Position numbers and translations under genes: made by a program
The notes under the pieces: generated by a model
Told to the model about the DNA's origin: nothing
Database searches by the model: none
What the model saw: the letters and a program-made list of their open reading frames with translations, nothing else
Assembly (NCBI RefSeq): GCF_004684085.1
Contig: NZ_SRHZ01000024.1
Location: 62,001 to 126,000, forward strand
Length of the DNA stretch: 64,000 nt
Source of the DNA: Stenotrophomonas maltophilia
Lineage (GTDB): Bacteria > Pseudomonadota > Gammaproteobacteria > Xanthomonadales > Xanthomonadaceae
Reading direction: 5' to 3'
In this document: piece by piece, positions 57,429 to 64,000 of the stretch
How positions within the stretch are numbered: position 1 is the first letter of the stretch
Layout of the letters: every line of letters begins with the position of its first letter

Positions 57429-57698
57429 TCAGCGACGACCGCTGAACAGGCGCAGGATGGCCAGCACAACCACCGCGCCGAGCACCGCGCCGAGGAAACC
57501 GGCCGGCTCGCCGGGGGCATACCAGCCCATGTACTGGCCAAACCAACCGGCCAGCAGCGCACCGAGGATGCCCAGCACGACGGTCAGCAGGCAGCCCATG
57601 CGGTTGTTGCCGGGCATGAAGAAGCGCCCGAGCAGGCCGACGAAGAAGCCGACCAGGATGATGTAAAGCCAGCTGCTGCTGCCGAACAGACCATTCAT
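57429..57698 (-). CDS. GlsB/YeaQ/YmgE-family membrane protein
   Basis: An 89-residue protein with three TM helices and the family pattern GFFVGLLGRFFMPGNN, GCLLTVVLGILGALLAGWFG, and AGFLGAVLGAVVVL. The ATG at 57698 (MNGLFGSSSW) is preferred. These transglycosylase-associated proteins are stress-linked and poorly understood. 64 bp from amgK. Confidence 0.9.
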   Translation of the reverse strand: MNGLFGSSSWLYIILVGFFVGLLGRFFMPGNNRMGCLLTVVLGILGALLAGWFGQYMGWYAPGEPAGFLGAVLGAVVVLAILRLFSGRR

Positions 57699-57768
57699 GC
57701 GCGCGATTTCCACCAAGGGTGGACGCAGCCTAGCAAGGCCAGGCTGCGTCCGTCACGGTGTGCCGTAA

Positions 57769-59280
57769 TCAGCAGCAGCCGTGGTCGCCGTGGCGGGTGC
57801 CACTGTCAGCAGCCACCGGCGAACCACTGGTCTCGCCACGCAGGCTGGCCGCGTAGTGCTCGCTGATCACCTTGGACACGCAGGACGTGACCTTCTTGCC
57901 CATCGGGATGTGCAGGAACTCGTTCGGGCCATGCGCGTTGGAATGCGGACCGAGCACGCCGGTGATCATGAACTGTGCACCCGGGAACTTCTCGCCGAGC
58001 ATGCCCATGAACGGGATCGAGCCGCCTTCGCCCATGTACATCGCCGGCTTGCCGAAGAAGGTCTGGCTGGCATCGTCGATCGCCTTGGTCAGCCACGGCG
58101 CCATCGCCGGTGCATTCCAGCCGGTGGAGGCCTTTTCCAGGTCCAGGGTGACCTGCGCGCCGTTCGGCGGGTCGCGCAGCAGGGCGTCCTTCAGCAGTTC
58201 GCCGCAGGTCTTGCCATCGGCGGTCGGCGGCAGGCGCAGCGACAGCTTCACCGAGGTCTGCGGGCGCAGCACGTTGCCGGCCGATTCCAGCGCCGGCATG
58301 CCACCGACGCCGGTGACCGACAGCGCCGGGCGCCAGGTGCGGTTGAGCACCAGCTCGGTCAGGTCCTCGTTCATCGGGCGCAGGCCGTCGACCATCGGGA
58401 ACTTCTCGAAGATCTCGGTATCGACCACTTCGGCGGCACGCTTGGCCTGCGCCTGGCGCTCGGCCGGGATTTCCACGTTCATGCCGTCGATCAGGATGCG
58501 GCCGGTATCCTGGTCCTCGATGCGCGACAGCAACTGGCGCAGCAGGCGGAAGCTGGACGGCACCACGCCGGAGGCATCACCGGAGTGCACGCCTTCGTTG
58601 AGCACCTTCACGGTGAAGTTGCCGCCGGTCAGGCCGCGCAGCGAGGTGGTGCACCACAGCTGGTCGTAGTTGGCGCAGCCCGAATCCAGGCAGACCACCA
58701 GCGACGGCTTGCCGATGCGGTCGGCCAGGTGGTCGACGTAGGCCGGCAGGTCGTAGCTGCCGGACTCTTCACAGGCTTCGATCAGCACCACGCAGCGGGC
58801 GTGTGGCAGGCCCTGGGCCTGCAGCGCCAGCACCGCGGCCAGCGAGCCGAAGATGGCGTAGCCGTCGTCGGCGCCGCCGCGGCCATACAGCTTGTCGCCG
58901 CGCAGGACCGGGGTCCACGGGCCCAGGTCGTCGTCCCAGCCTGTCATTTCCGGCTGCTTGTCCAGATGGCCGTAGAGCAGGATGGTGTCGTCGCCGGTTT
59001 CGGCGCCGGTGGCCGGAATTTCCAGCAGAATCAGCGGGGTACGGCCTTCCAGACGGACCACCTCGACCTTCAGGCCGGGCAGCTGCTGGGCCTTGGCCCA
59101 GTTCTCCATCAAGGTGACCGCCTGTTCCATGTAGCCGTTCTGCACCCAATTGGCGTCGAACATCGGCGACTTGTTGGGAATGCGGATGTAGTCGACCAAC
59201 TGCGGGACGATTTCGCTGTCCCACTTGTCATTGACGAATTGGCCGAGCTTGGCGCTGTCCATCTGAAACTCCGGTTGCAT
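57769..59280 (-). CDS. M20-family metallopeptidase (dipeptidase-like)
   Basis: A 503-residue dinuclear zinc peptidase. Metal motifs: His in ILLYGHLDKQP, the bridging Asp in YGRGGADDGYA, the general-base and ligand Glu pair in LIEACEESGS, and a His near the C terminus in GVLGPHSNAHGPNE. Lid-domain residues fall between 210 and 370. It resembles carnosinase-type dipeptidases. Odd feature: a short tail GTRHGDHGCC with His, Asp and two Cys, absent from typical members. Confidence 0.9.
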   Translation of the reverse strand: MQPEFQMDSAKLGQFVNDKWDSEIVPQLVDYIRIPNKSPMFDANWVQNGYMEQAVTLMENWAKAQQLPGLKVEVVRLEGRTPLILLEIPATGAETGDDTILLYGHLDKQPEMTGWDDDLGPWTPVLRGDKLYGRGGADDGYAIFGSLAAVLALQAQGLPHARCVVLIEACEESGSYDLPAYVDHLADRIGKPSLVVCLDSGCANYDQLWCTTSLRGLTGGNFTVKVLNEGVHSGDASGVVPSSFRLLRQLLSRIEDQDTGRILIDGMNVEIPAERQAQAKRAAEVVDTEIFEKFPMVDGLRPMNEDLTELVLNRTWRPALSVTGVGGMPALESAGNVLRPQTSVKLSLRLPPTADGKTCGELLKDALLRDPPNGAQVTLDLEKASTGWNAPAMAPWLTKAIDDASQTFFGKPAMYMGEGGSIPFMGMLGEKFPGAQFMITGVLGPHSNAHGPNEFLHIPMGKKVTSCVSKVISEHYAASLRGETSGSPVAADSGTRHGDHGCC

Positions 59281-59443
59281 GGTCTGATCCAGCCATTCTA
59301 CGCCTGTGCCTCGGGTAGGGTTTTTCCTACATCACGTCGGGTATTTGGCTGGCTTTTAGAAATCCAGGAAACCGATAGGCTGTGTGCATGTGGTGACGGA
59401 CACTGTACCTACCGACGGGATTGCCGGTCGGGACGGCCAGAAT

Positions 59444-59464
59444 CACAAGGAGATACACGTTGTG
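59444..59464 (+). promoter_or_regulatory. Hairpin holding the ribosome site of the ComEA-like gene
   Basis: CACAA (59444-59448) and TTGTG (59460-59464) pair around a loop with the Shine-Dalgarno GGAG (59449-59452), and the GTG start lies in the stem. A GGA in the loop at the start codon is the kind of site bound by CsrA/RsmA. Upstream, CCGACGGGATTGCCGGTCGG is another small dyad. Function is inferred. Confidence 0.4.
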
Positions 59465-59788
59465 CCTTGGTTTGTCGTGTTGAGGGCACTGGTGCTGGTC
59501 ATGGGGATCGCTGGGGCGCATGCCGCCGAACCGATCGACATCAACCGCGCTGATGCCCAGGCGCTGCAGCAGGGATTGACGATGGTCGGAGCCGCCAAGG
59601 CCGAGGCAATCGTCGAGCACCGGCGCAGACACGGCCCGTTTCATCGCGTCGAGGACCTGACGCAGGTGAAGGGGATAGGGAAAGCAATCGTCGAACGGAA
59701 TCGACAGCGGATCACCGTAGGCAACAGGTCGTTGCCGGCGGATCCGGTACCCGGATCGGTACCGGTGCGAACCGTACCCAGGCGCTGA
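59462..59788 (+). CDS. ComEA-like helix-hairpin-helix exported protein
   Basis: A 108-residue secreted protein: signal peptide (FVVLRALVLVMGIAGAHAA) and the twin helix-hairpin-helix DNA-binding domain (IDINRADAQALQQGL, VGAAKAEAIVEHRR, VKGIGKAIVERNRQRI), then a Pro/Arg tail. Start is GTG 59462 with AAGGAG upstream. ComEA binds incoming DNA in the periplasm during natural transformation; related small HhH proteins exist outside competence. The likely non-coding RNA begins right after its stop codon. Confidence 0.88.
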   Translation: MPWFVVLRALVLVMGIAGAHAAEPIDINRADAQALQQGLTMVGAAKAEAIVEHRRRHGPFHRVEDLTQVKGIGKAIVERNRQRITVGNRSLPADPVPGSVPVRTVPRR

Positions 59789-60062
59789 CAGCAGGAATCG
59801 TCGGAACCGGCAGGAGGCTGGTTCATCGGACACGGTCAGGAAGGCCGTGACCACCGACCGCCGCAGGACGCGGCACCAATCACCAGGATGGTGGCATCAC
59901 AGACCTGTGGAAGGGGCTGAGATACAAACAGGACAGACGCGGCCGCGTGCAGGATGCAACGCTACCCCCACAGCGCAGGATGCGAGGGGGCGGCAGCAGG
60001 CCGACAAGGACGTAACGATTGCCCGGTACGACACATGGCTGTGTCGCCGGGCAGTTTCATTT
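59789..60062 (+). ncRNA. Candidate Csr/Rsm-type regulatory sRNA with AGGA-loop hairpins
   Basis: This stretch of about 270 bases has nine AGGA motifs on the + strand (from 59793, 59812, 59838, 59865, 59885, 59930, 59951, 59977 and 60007), and I see no TCC in it. Six fall in five-base loops of separate stems: CCGGC-AGGAG-GCTGG (59807-59821), CACGGTC-AGGAA-GGCCGTG (59831-59849), GCCGC-AGGAC-GCGGC (59860-59874), CACC-AGGAT-GGTG (59881-59893), GCGTGC-AGGAT-GCAACGC (59945-59962) and CGC-AGGAT-GCG inside CCCCC/GGGGG (59965-59990). A strong terminator closes it. This is the design of CsrB/RsmY/RsmZ, which sequester CsrA/RsmA. No promoter or GacA box is evident, so it may be cut from the ComEA-like mRNA. 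The 5' end is uncertain. Confidence 0.72.
60020..60062 (+). terminator. Terminator of the candidate sRNA
   Basis: TGCCCGG (60020-60026) and CGACACA (60029-60035) pair with TGTGTCG (60040-60046) and CCGGGCA (60047-60053): fourteen pairs with a two-base bulge and a four-base loop, followed by GTTTCATTTC. The T-rich side is on the + strand. Confidence 0.75.
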
Positions 60063-60140
60063 CCGGCGCCTGGTTTTGCCGCGGCCACCACGGGCCGATG
60101 GTGTACGGTGGCCGCTCCGCATGGAAAGGACACCCGCTGG

Positions 60141-61244
60141 ATGCTTCTGCACCGCCCCACGACCCTGATGCTCGCCCTTGCACTGGCCCTGCCGCTGCTG
60201 GCCCATGCCGCTGCGCCGACGCCGACGCCGACGCCGCCGCCGGCTGCCAAGCCTGCAGCTGCCGCAGCCAGCACCGCCGAAGTGCGTGGACCGACCGACC
60301 TCAAACCGGGCGAATACCTGTGGCATCCGGAAATCTCGCCGACCGGCCCGATCGTGCTGGTGGTCAGCCTCGATGAGCAGCGCGCCTACGTGTACCGCAA
60401 CGGTATCGCCATCGGCCTGACCACCATCAGCTCGGGCAAGGCCGGGCACGAGACGCCGACTGGTGTGTTCACCATCCTGCAGAAGGACAAGGACCACAAG
60501 TCCAACCTCTACAACAGCGCGCCGATGCCGTACATGCAGCGGCTGACCTGGGACGGCATCGCCCTGCATGGCGGGAGCCTGCCCGGGCATCCGGCCTCGC
60601 ACGGCTGCGTGCGCCTGCCGCAGGCCTTCGCGCAGAAGCTGTTCAGCGAAACCCAGCGCGGCGATACCGTGGTCGTGGCCGATGCCAAGAGCTCACCGAT
60701 GACCCTGGCCTATCCGTCGGTGCTGGCGCCGGTGAACGCGCGCGGCCAGGCCCTGCCGGAGACCGAGGGCGGGGCGCCGGCGCAGGCCTGGTGGGACGAT
60801 GCCGCGGCCCCGGCAGGACAGGTCGGCATCCTGGTCAGCCTGCACGACCAGCGCCTGTACGTGCTGCGCGATGGCGTGATGATCGGCGAGTCGCCGCTGA
60901 AGGCCGATGCCCTGCCTGCGTTCCAGGGCACTACGCTGTTCGTGATGGGGCAGGGTTACAGCGATACCCCCAGCCCGCTGGACGTGAACCAGCGCCTGCA
61001 CCAGTGGACCGCCTATCCGCTACTGGGCCAGGACCGGGCCCAGGCCACACCGGACCTGCTGGCCACGCCTTCGTTGCCGATGGCGCTGCCGGCCGACTTC
61101 GCCCGCCAGCTGTACCAGGTGCTGGTGCCGGGCACGACCCTGCTGGTGACCTCGTTGCCGGCAGTCCGCCCAAGCCCGGCTGAATCCGGAATGCAGCCGG
61201 TCTTGGAATCCGAGCCGCCAGGGTCCACCCTCAAGGGCAACTGA
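60141..61244 (+). CDS. L,D-transpeptidase (YkuD domain), secreted
   Basis: A 367-residue exported enzyme with a signal peptide (MLLHRPTTLMLALALALPLL to HAAA), a Pro/Thr/Ala linker, then a YkuD domain. The active site is HGGSLPGHPASHGCVRLP (His154, Cys156), complete. Such enzymes form 3-3 cross-links or attach proteins to peptidoglycan. The C-terminal 180 residues repeat a VGILVSLHDQRLYVLRDG element like the first part of the YkuD fold but lack a second Cys site. AAAGGA precedes ATG 60141. The open frame continues upstream through the sRNA region, but that part is not coding. Confidence 0.9.
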   Translation: MLLHRPTTLMLALALALPLLAHAAAPTPTPTPPPAAKPAAAAASTAEVRGPTDLKPGEYLWHPEISPTGPIVLVVSLDEQRAYVYRNGIAIGLTTISSGKAGHETPTGVFTILQKDKDHKSNLYNSAPMPYMQRLTWDGIALHGGSLPGHPASHGCVRLPQAFAQKLFSETQRGDTVVVADAKSSPMTLAYPSVLAPVNARGQALPETEGGAPAQAWWDDAAAPAGQVGILVSLHDQRLYVLRDGVMIGESPLKADALPAFQGTTLFVMGQGYSDTPSPLDVNQRLHQWTAYPLLGQDRAQATPDLLATPSLPMALPADFARQLYQVLVPGTTLLVTSLPAVRPSPAESGMQPVLESEPPGSTLKGN

Positions 61245-61261
61245 GCCCCCTCGTTGTGCCC

Positions 61262-61987
61262 ATGACTGCATCCCGCCTGTGCCGGCTGGCCGCGTTCGGC
61301 CTACTGGCGACCTCGGCCAGCGCCCCGGCGCTGGCACAGACGCCCGCCCTTGCCACCAGCGCCGATGACCTGGCTGCCCTGCTGTCGCGCAGTGCGCCCA
61401 AGGCCGACCGCCACGTCTTGCAACTGGCGGCGCACGCCATGCGCTGTGCGCTGCTGCGGCCGGAGCTGGGCATCAATGGTGATCGGCTCAGCGTGATTGA
61501 TTACTCGCGGCCATCCACCGAGCCCAGGCTGTGGGTGTTCGACCTGGCCCACCAGCGCCTGCTGTTCGAGGAATGGGTGGCGCATGGCCGCAACAGTGGC
61601 GAGAACCGCACCGAGCACTTCTCCAACCGCGATGGCAGCTTCATGTCCAGTCTCGGTGCGTTCACCGCGCAGGAGACCTACATGGGTGGCAATGGGTATT
61701 CGCTGCGCCTGGCCGGGCTGGAACCGGGCTTCAACGACCGCGCGCGTGACCGAGCGATCGTCATCCACGGTGCGCCGTACGTGAACCCGGCTACCGCGCA
61801 GCTGCAGGGGCGGCTGGGCCGCAGCCTGGGTTGCCCGGCGGTGCGGCTGTCGGTGGCCAAGCCGCTGATCGATGCGTTGCGTGGCGGCACGATGGTGTTC
61901 GCCTATTACCCCGACCAGGACTGGCTGAAGCACTCGCAGCTGCTGGCCGGTGGGTGCGGTGGTCAGGGCACGCTCGCTACGCGGTGA
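61262..61987 (+). CDS. Murein L,D-transpeptidase catalytic domain-like protein
   Basis: A 241-residue secreted protein (signal peptide to ALAQ) of the other L,D-transpeptidase-like family (YkuD_2). His is in AIVIHGAPYVNPATAQ and the reactive Cys in GRSLGCPAVRLS. It follows the YkuD enzyme by 17 bp, so two unrelated-subfamily peptidoglycan enzymes are co-expressed. ATG 61262 is taken as start; a GTG two codons upstream is possible. Confidence 0.88.
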   Translation: MTASRLCRLAAFGLLATSASAPALAQTPALATSADDLAALLSRSAPKADRHVLQLAAHAMRCALLRPELGINGDRLSVIDYSRPSTEPRLWVFDLAHQRLLFEEWVAHGRNSGENRTEHFSNRDGSFMSSLGAFTAQETYMGGNGYSLRLAGLEPGFNDRARDRAIVIHGAPYVNPATAQLQGRLGRSLGCPAVRLSVAKPLIDALRGGTMVFAYYPDQDWLKHSQLLAGGCGGQGTLATR

Positions 61988-62021
61988 TGCGCGACGGCGC
62001 GCGGCATGATGCAATGCGCCG

Positions 62022-62630
62022 ATGAACATCGACTCCCTGCTGCACACTCCAAGCCAGGTCATTTCCAGCCTGGACTATCGCCGCGAGCGCTGGCGCAACG
62101 GCCTGGGCTGGACCCGCGAGATCCTGCGCCTGCCCACGCAGGGCGATGACTGGGCGCTGCGCCTGTCGGTGGCCGAGATCGAGCAGGACGCCGCGTTCTC
62201 CGCCTTCCCCGGCGTGGAGCGCGAACTGGTACTGCTGCAGGGCAATGGCGTGCGCCTGCGCTTCGACGATGGCCGCGTGGCCGAGGTGCTGCCGCCACAC
62301 GGACGGGTGCGGTTTGCTGGTGAGGAAGCGCTGCACGGCGAGCTGGTCGATGGCACCACTCACGACTTCAACCTGATGTGGAAGCGCGAACAGCTGCAGG
62401 CTGAACTGCTGCACCGGCCGCTGGTGGGCGCCATGTTCTTCTTCTGCGAACCGGGCGTGGCCTGGGCACTGCATCTGCTGGCCGGTCAGGTGGAGTTCGG
62501 TGCCGACAGCGGCCTGCCGGCGCTGCAGGCGGGCGATACCGCGTGGTTGGCGGCCGGCGAGCGTCAGCGGCACGCGTTGCAGGGCGGTGGCGAGTTGTTG
62601 GCGATACGGGTCAGTGCGGCGGGGGGATGA
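62022..62630 (+). CDS. HutD/Ves-family protein
   Basis: A 202-residue cupin-like double-stranded beta-helix protein. Family marks are YRRERWRNGLGWTREIL near the N terminus, the FPGVERELVLLQGNGVRL strand and the later LAGQVEFG. HutD proteins accompany histidine-degradation operons or are found alone; their role is not settled. No hut genes lie near it here. A lone gene 35 bp after the second transpeptidase. Confidence 0.88.
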   Translation: MNIDSLLHTPSQVISSLDYRRERWRNGLGWTREILRLPTQGDDWALRLSVAEIEQDAAFSAFPGVERELVLLQGNGVRLRFDDGRVAEVLPPHGRVRFAGEEALHGELVDGTTHDFNLMWKREQLQAELLHRPLVGAMFFFCEPGVAWALHLLAGQVEFGADSGLPALQAGDTAWLAAGERQRHALQGGGELLAIRVSAAGG

Positions 62631-62652
62631 TTCCTGGGCGCCGGTGGGCGCT

Positions 62653-63189
62653 ATCCACGCATGGCGTGGATCTACTGCGGTGCGGTTGCCACCATGCCTG
62701 GACACGCCGTTCAGTAGATCCACGCCATGCGTGGATGCGGCCACCGACACCGCGTCATGGTGCGAACCAAGGTTCGCACCCACCAGAAGGCGGTTCGCAC
62801 CCGCCGAATCCGTCCTGTAGATCCACCCCATGCGTGGATGGGGCCGCCGACACCGCGTCATGGTGCGAACCAAGGTTCGCACCCACCAAGAGGCGGGCCG
62901 CACCCGCCAGAAGGCGGTTCGCACGCATCGGGCCGTTCAGTAGATCCACGCCATGCGTGGATGCGGCCACCGATACCGCGTCACAGTGCGAACCAAGGTT
63001 CGCACCCACCAGAAGGCGGTTCGCACCCACCGATGCCGTTCAGTAGATCCACGCCATGCGTGGATGCGGCCACCGACACCGCGTCATGGTGCGAACCAAG
63101 GTTCGCACCCACCAGAGGGCGGTTCGCACCCACCAGAAAGCGGTTCGCACCCGCCGAATCCGTCCTGTAGATCCAGGCCATGCGTGGAT
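62653..63189. repeat. Second tandem SMAG array
   Basis: GTAGATCCACGCCATGCGTGGAT-type palindromes start at 62714, 62817, 62940, 63043 and 63167 (spacings 103, 123, 103, 124), with an inverted copy at 62653-62675. Each unit adds a GTGCGAACCAAGGTTCGCAC palindrome and CCACCAGAAGGCGGTTCGCA spacers. The alternating spacing points to a 226-bp higher-order unit. No reading frame in this gene-free region is credible. Confidence 0.9.
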
Positions 63190-63198
63190 GCGGCCACC

Positions 63199-64000
63199 TC
63201 AATACACATCGCGCCGGTAACGACCGGCCAACAGCAACGCTTCCTTGCCCGCGCCACCCAGCACCTGCTCGATCACCGCATCCACCGCCGGGGCCATGCC
63301 CTGCAGGCTGCCGCAGACCAGGATCGTGGCGCCTTCATCCACCCACTGCCGCAGCGTTGCCGCTTCGGCCAGCAACCGGTCCTGCACGTAGCGATGCGCG
63401 CCAACGTCGCGGCTGAACACGGCATCCAGCCGCGTCAGCGAGCCGTCGTCCAGCATCGCCTGCAGTTCTTCACCGAAGTGGAAGTCGTGCGCAGCGGTGC
63501 GCTCACCGAACAGCAGCCAGGTCCGTCGCGCGCCGTTGCGTGCGCGTTCGTGCAGGTGTGCGCGCAGGCCGGCGATGCCGGTGCCGTTGCCGATCAGCAG
63601 CAGCGGCACCTCTGCGGGCACACCGTGGAAATTGTCGTTGCGGCGCAGGCGCAGCTGCACTGGCTCACCCAGTGCGGCGTCATCGCACAGCCAGCCGCTG
63701 CCGATGCCGGGCGTGCCATCGGCGCGCAGCTGTCGGCGCAGCAGCAGTTCCACCGCACCGTCTGCCATCACCGAGGCGATGGAGTACTCACGATGCGGCA
63801 GCGGTTGCAGGGTCGCCAGCAGCACTGGCAGATCACCCGGAGGAACCAATGAGGGCAGGTGCGAGCGCGCGACGCGTGCCAGCAACGTCTGCCCGTCATC
63901 CAGCACGATGTCCGCATCGAAGCGTTGTGCGTCCAGCCAGGCACGCACGATGTGCGATGCGTGCTGTGGGCCGATCTCGGCGATGTCACCGGCCTGCCAC
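63199..64000 (-). CDS. Flavin/NADPH reductase, C-terminal part (N-terminus outside window)
   Basis: The C-terminal 267 codons of a sulfite-reductase-flavoprotein/cytochrome-reductase-like protein. The frame is open to the window edge (WQAGDIAEIGPQ at the end). The FAD-binding RxYS motif is REYSIAS, the NADPH-binding glycine motif is LLLIGNGTGIAGLRAHL, and the NADP tail includes LFGERTAAHDFHF and ATILVCGSLQGMA. In Xanthomonadaceae such domains often end PepSY-TM proteins with a flavodoxin part, but that lies outside what is visible. Confidence 0.85.
   Translation of the reverse strand, partial: WQAGDIAEIGPQHASHIVRAWLDAQRFDADIVLDDGQTLLARVARSHLPSLVPPGDLPVLLATLQPLPHREYSIASVMADGAVELLLRRQLRADGTPGIGSGWLCDDAALGEPVQLRLRRNDNFHGVPAEVPLLLIGNGTGIAGLRAHLHERARNGARRTWLLFGERTAAHDFHFGEELQAMLDDGSLTRLDAVFSRDVGAHRYVQDRLLAEAATLRQWVDEGATILVCGSLQGMAPAVDAVIEQVLGGAGKEALLLAGRYRRDVY

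Noticed and set aside
59690..59800. GacA box (TGTAAG-N6-CTTACA) before the candidate sRNA
   Set aside because: Looked for and not found; the region is GC rich with no clear promoter.
59847..60140. N-terminal extension of the L,D-transpeptidase through the hairpin region
   Set aside because: The extension encodes no signal peptide or domain, whereas a good ribosome site and signal peptide stand at 60141.

Overview
The window is high-GC DNA of a Stenotrophomonas species, most likely the S. maltophilia complex (Xanthomonadaceae). Three things support this. First, intergenic gaps are packed with short GTAG-headed palindromes of the SMAG type described from S. maltophilia. Second, there is a divergent soxR-mfsA pair with a SoxR box. 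Third, the lptCAB-rpoN-hpf-ptsN-hprK-rapZ-PTS-mgtE block has the arrangement typical of this family. No tRNA, rRNA, prophage or CRISPR array was seen. Both edge genes (a short-chain dehydrogenase at the left, a flavin reductase at the right) run out of the window.

Layout. 1-4.2 kb: an SDR, two LysR regulators and a DHA2-type MFS exporter. 4.2-10.7 kb: a two-component system divergent from a membrane fusion protein and an RND pump, with no outer-membrane channel gene. 10.7-18.1 kb: a GFA-like protein, a DUF4105 protein with a lipoprotein esterase, mfsA/soxR, and an atypical SDR with a divergent LysR regulator. 18.1-18.8 kb: a tandem array that carries copies of the proC 3' end. 18.8-22.6 kb: proC and yggS facing the twitching-motility ATPases pilT and pilU. 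22.8-28.9 kb: an aldo/keto reductase, a LysR regulator, small proteins, a GNAT, a YitT-like protein, tag and a large membrane protein. 29-31 kb: yqgE-ruvX-pyrB. 31.0-31.9 kb: a REP-associated tyrosine transposase between palindromes and 33-bp repeats.

31.9-45.1 kb is one long leftward block: a lipoprotein hydrolase, a zinc ribbon protein, mgtE, a regulatory PTS (EI, HPr, mannose-type EIIA, HprK, PtsN) with no sugar permease, rapZ, hpf, rpoN, and the LPS genes lptBAC and kdsC/kdsD. ibaG-murA and an EF-hand membrane protein run rightward to a clear terminator. 47.1-52.0 kb is a leftward purM/purN operon with five poorly known envelope genes. 52.1-55.1 kb holds a DUF2066 gene, an AI-2E family permease and hda. 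55.1-55.6 kb is a gene-free run of nested hairpins. 55.6-57.4 kb is the amgK-murU peptidoglycan-recycling pair. An M20 peptidase, a small ComEA-like protein, two L,D-transpeptidase-type enzymes and a HutD-like protein follow, then a second SMAG array.

The most notable observation lies between the ComEA-like gene and the first L,D-transpeptidase (about 59789-60062). This non-coding stretch has nine AGGA motifs on the + strand. Six sit in the five-base loops of consecutive small stem-loops, and the stretch ends in a strong terminator hairpin. That is the architecture of the CsrB/RsmY/RsmZ RNAs that titrate the regulator CsrA/RsmA, and I know of no such RNA described at this locus.
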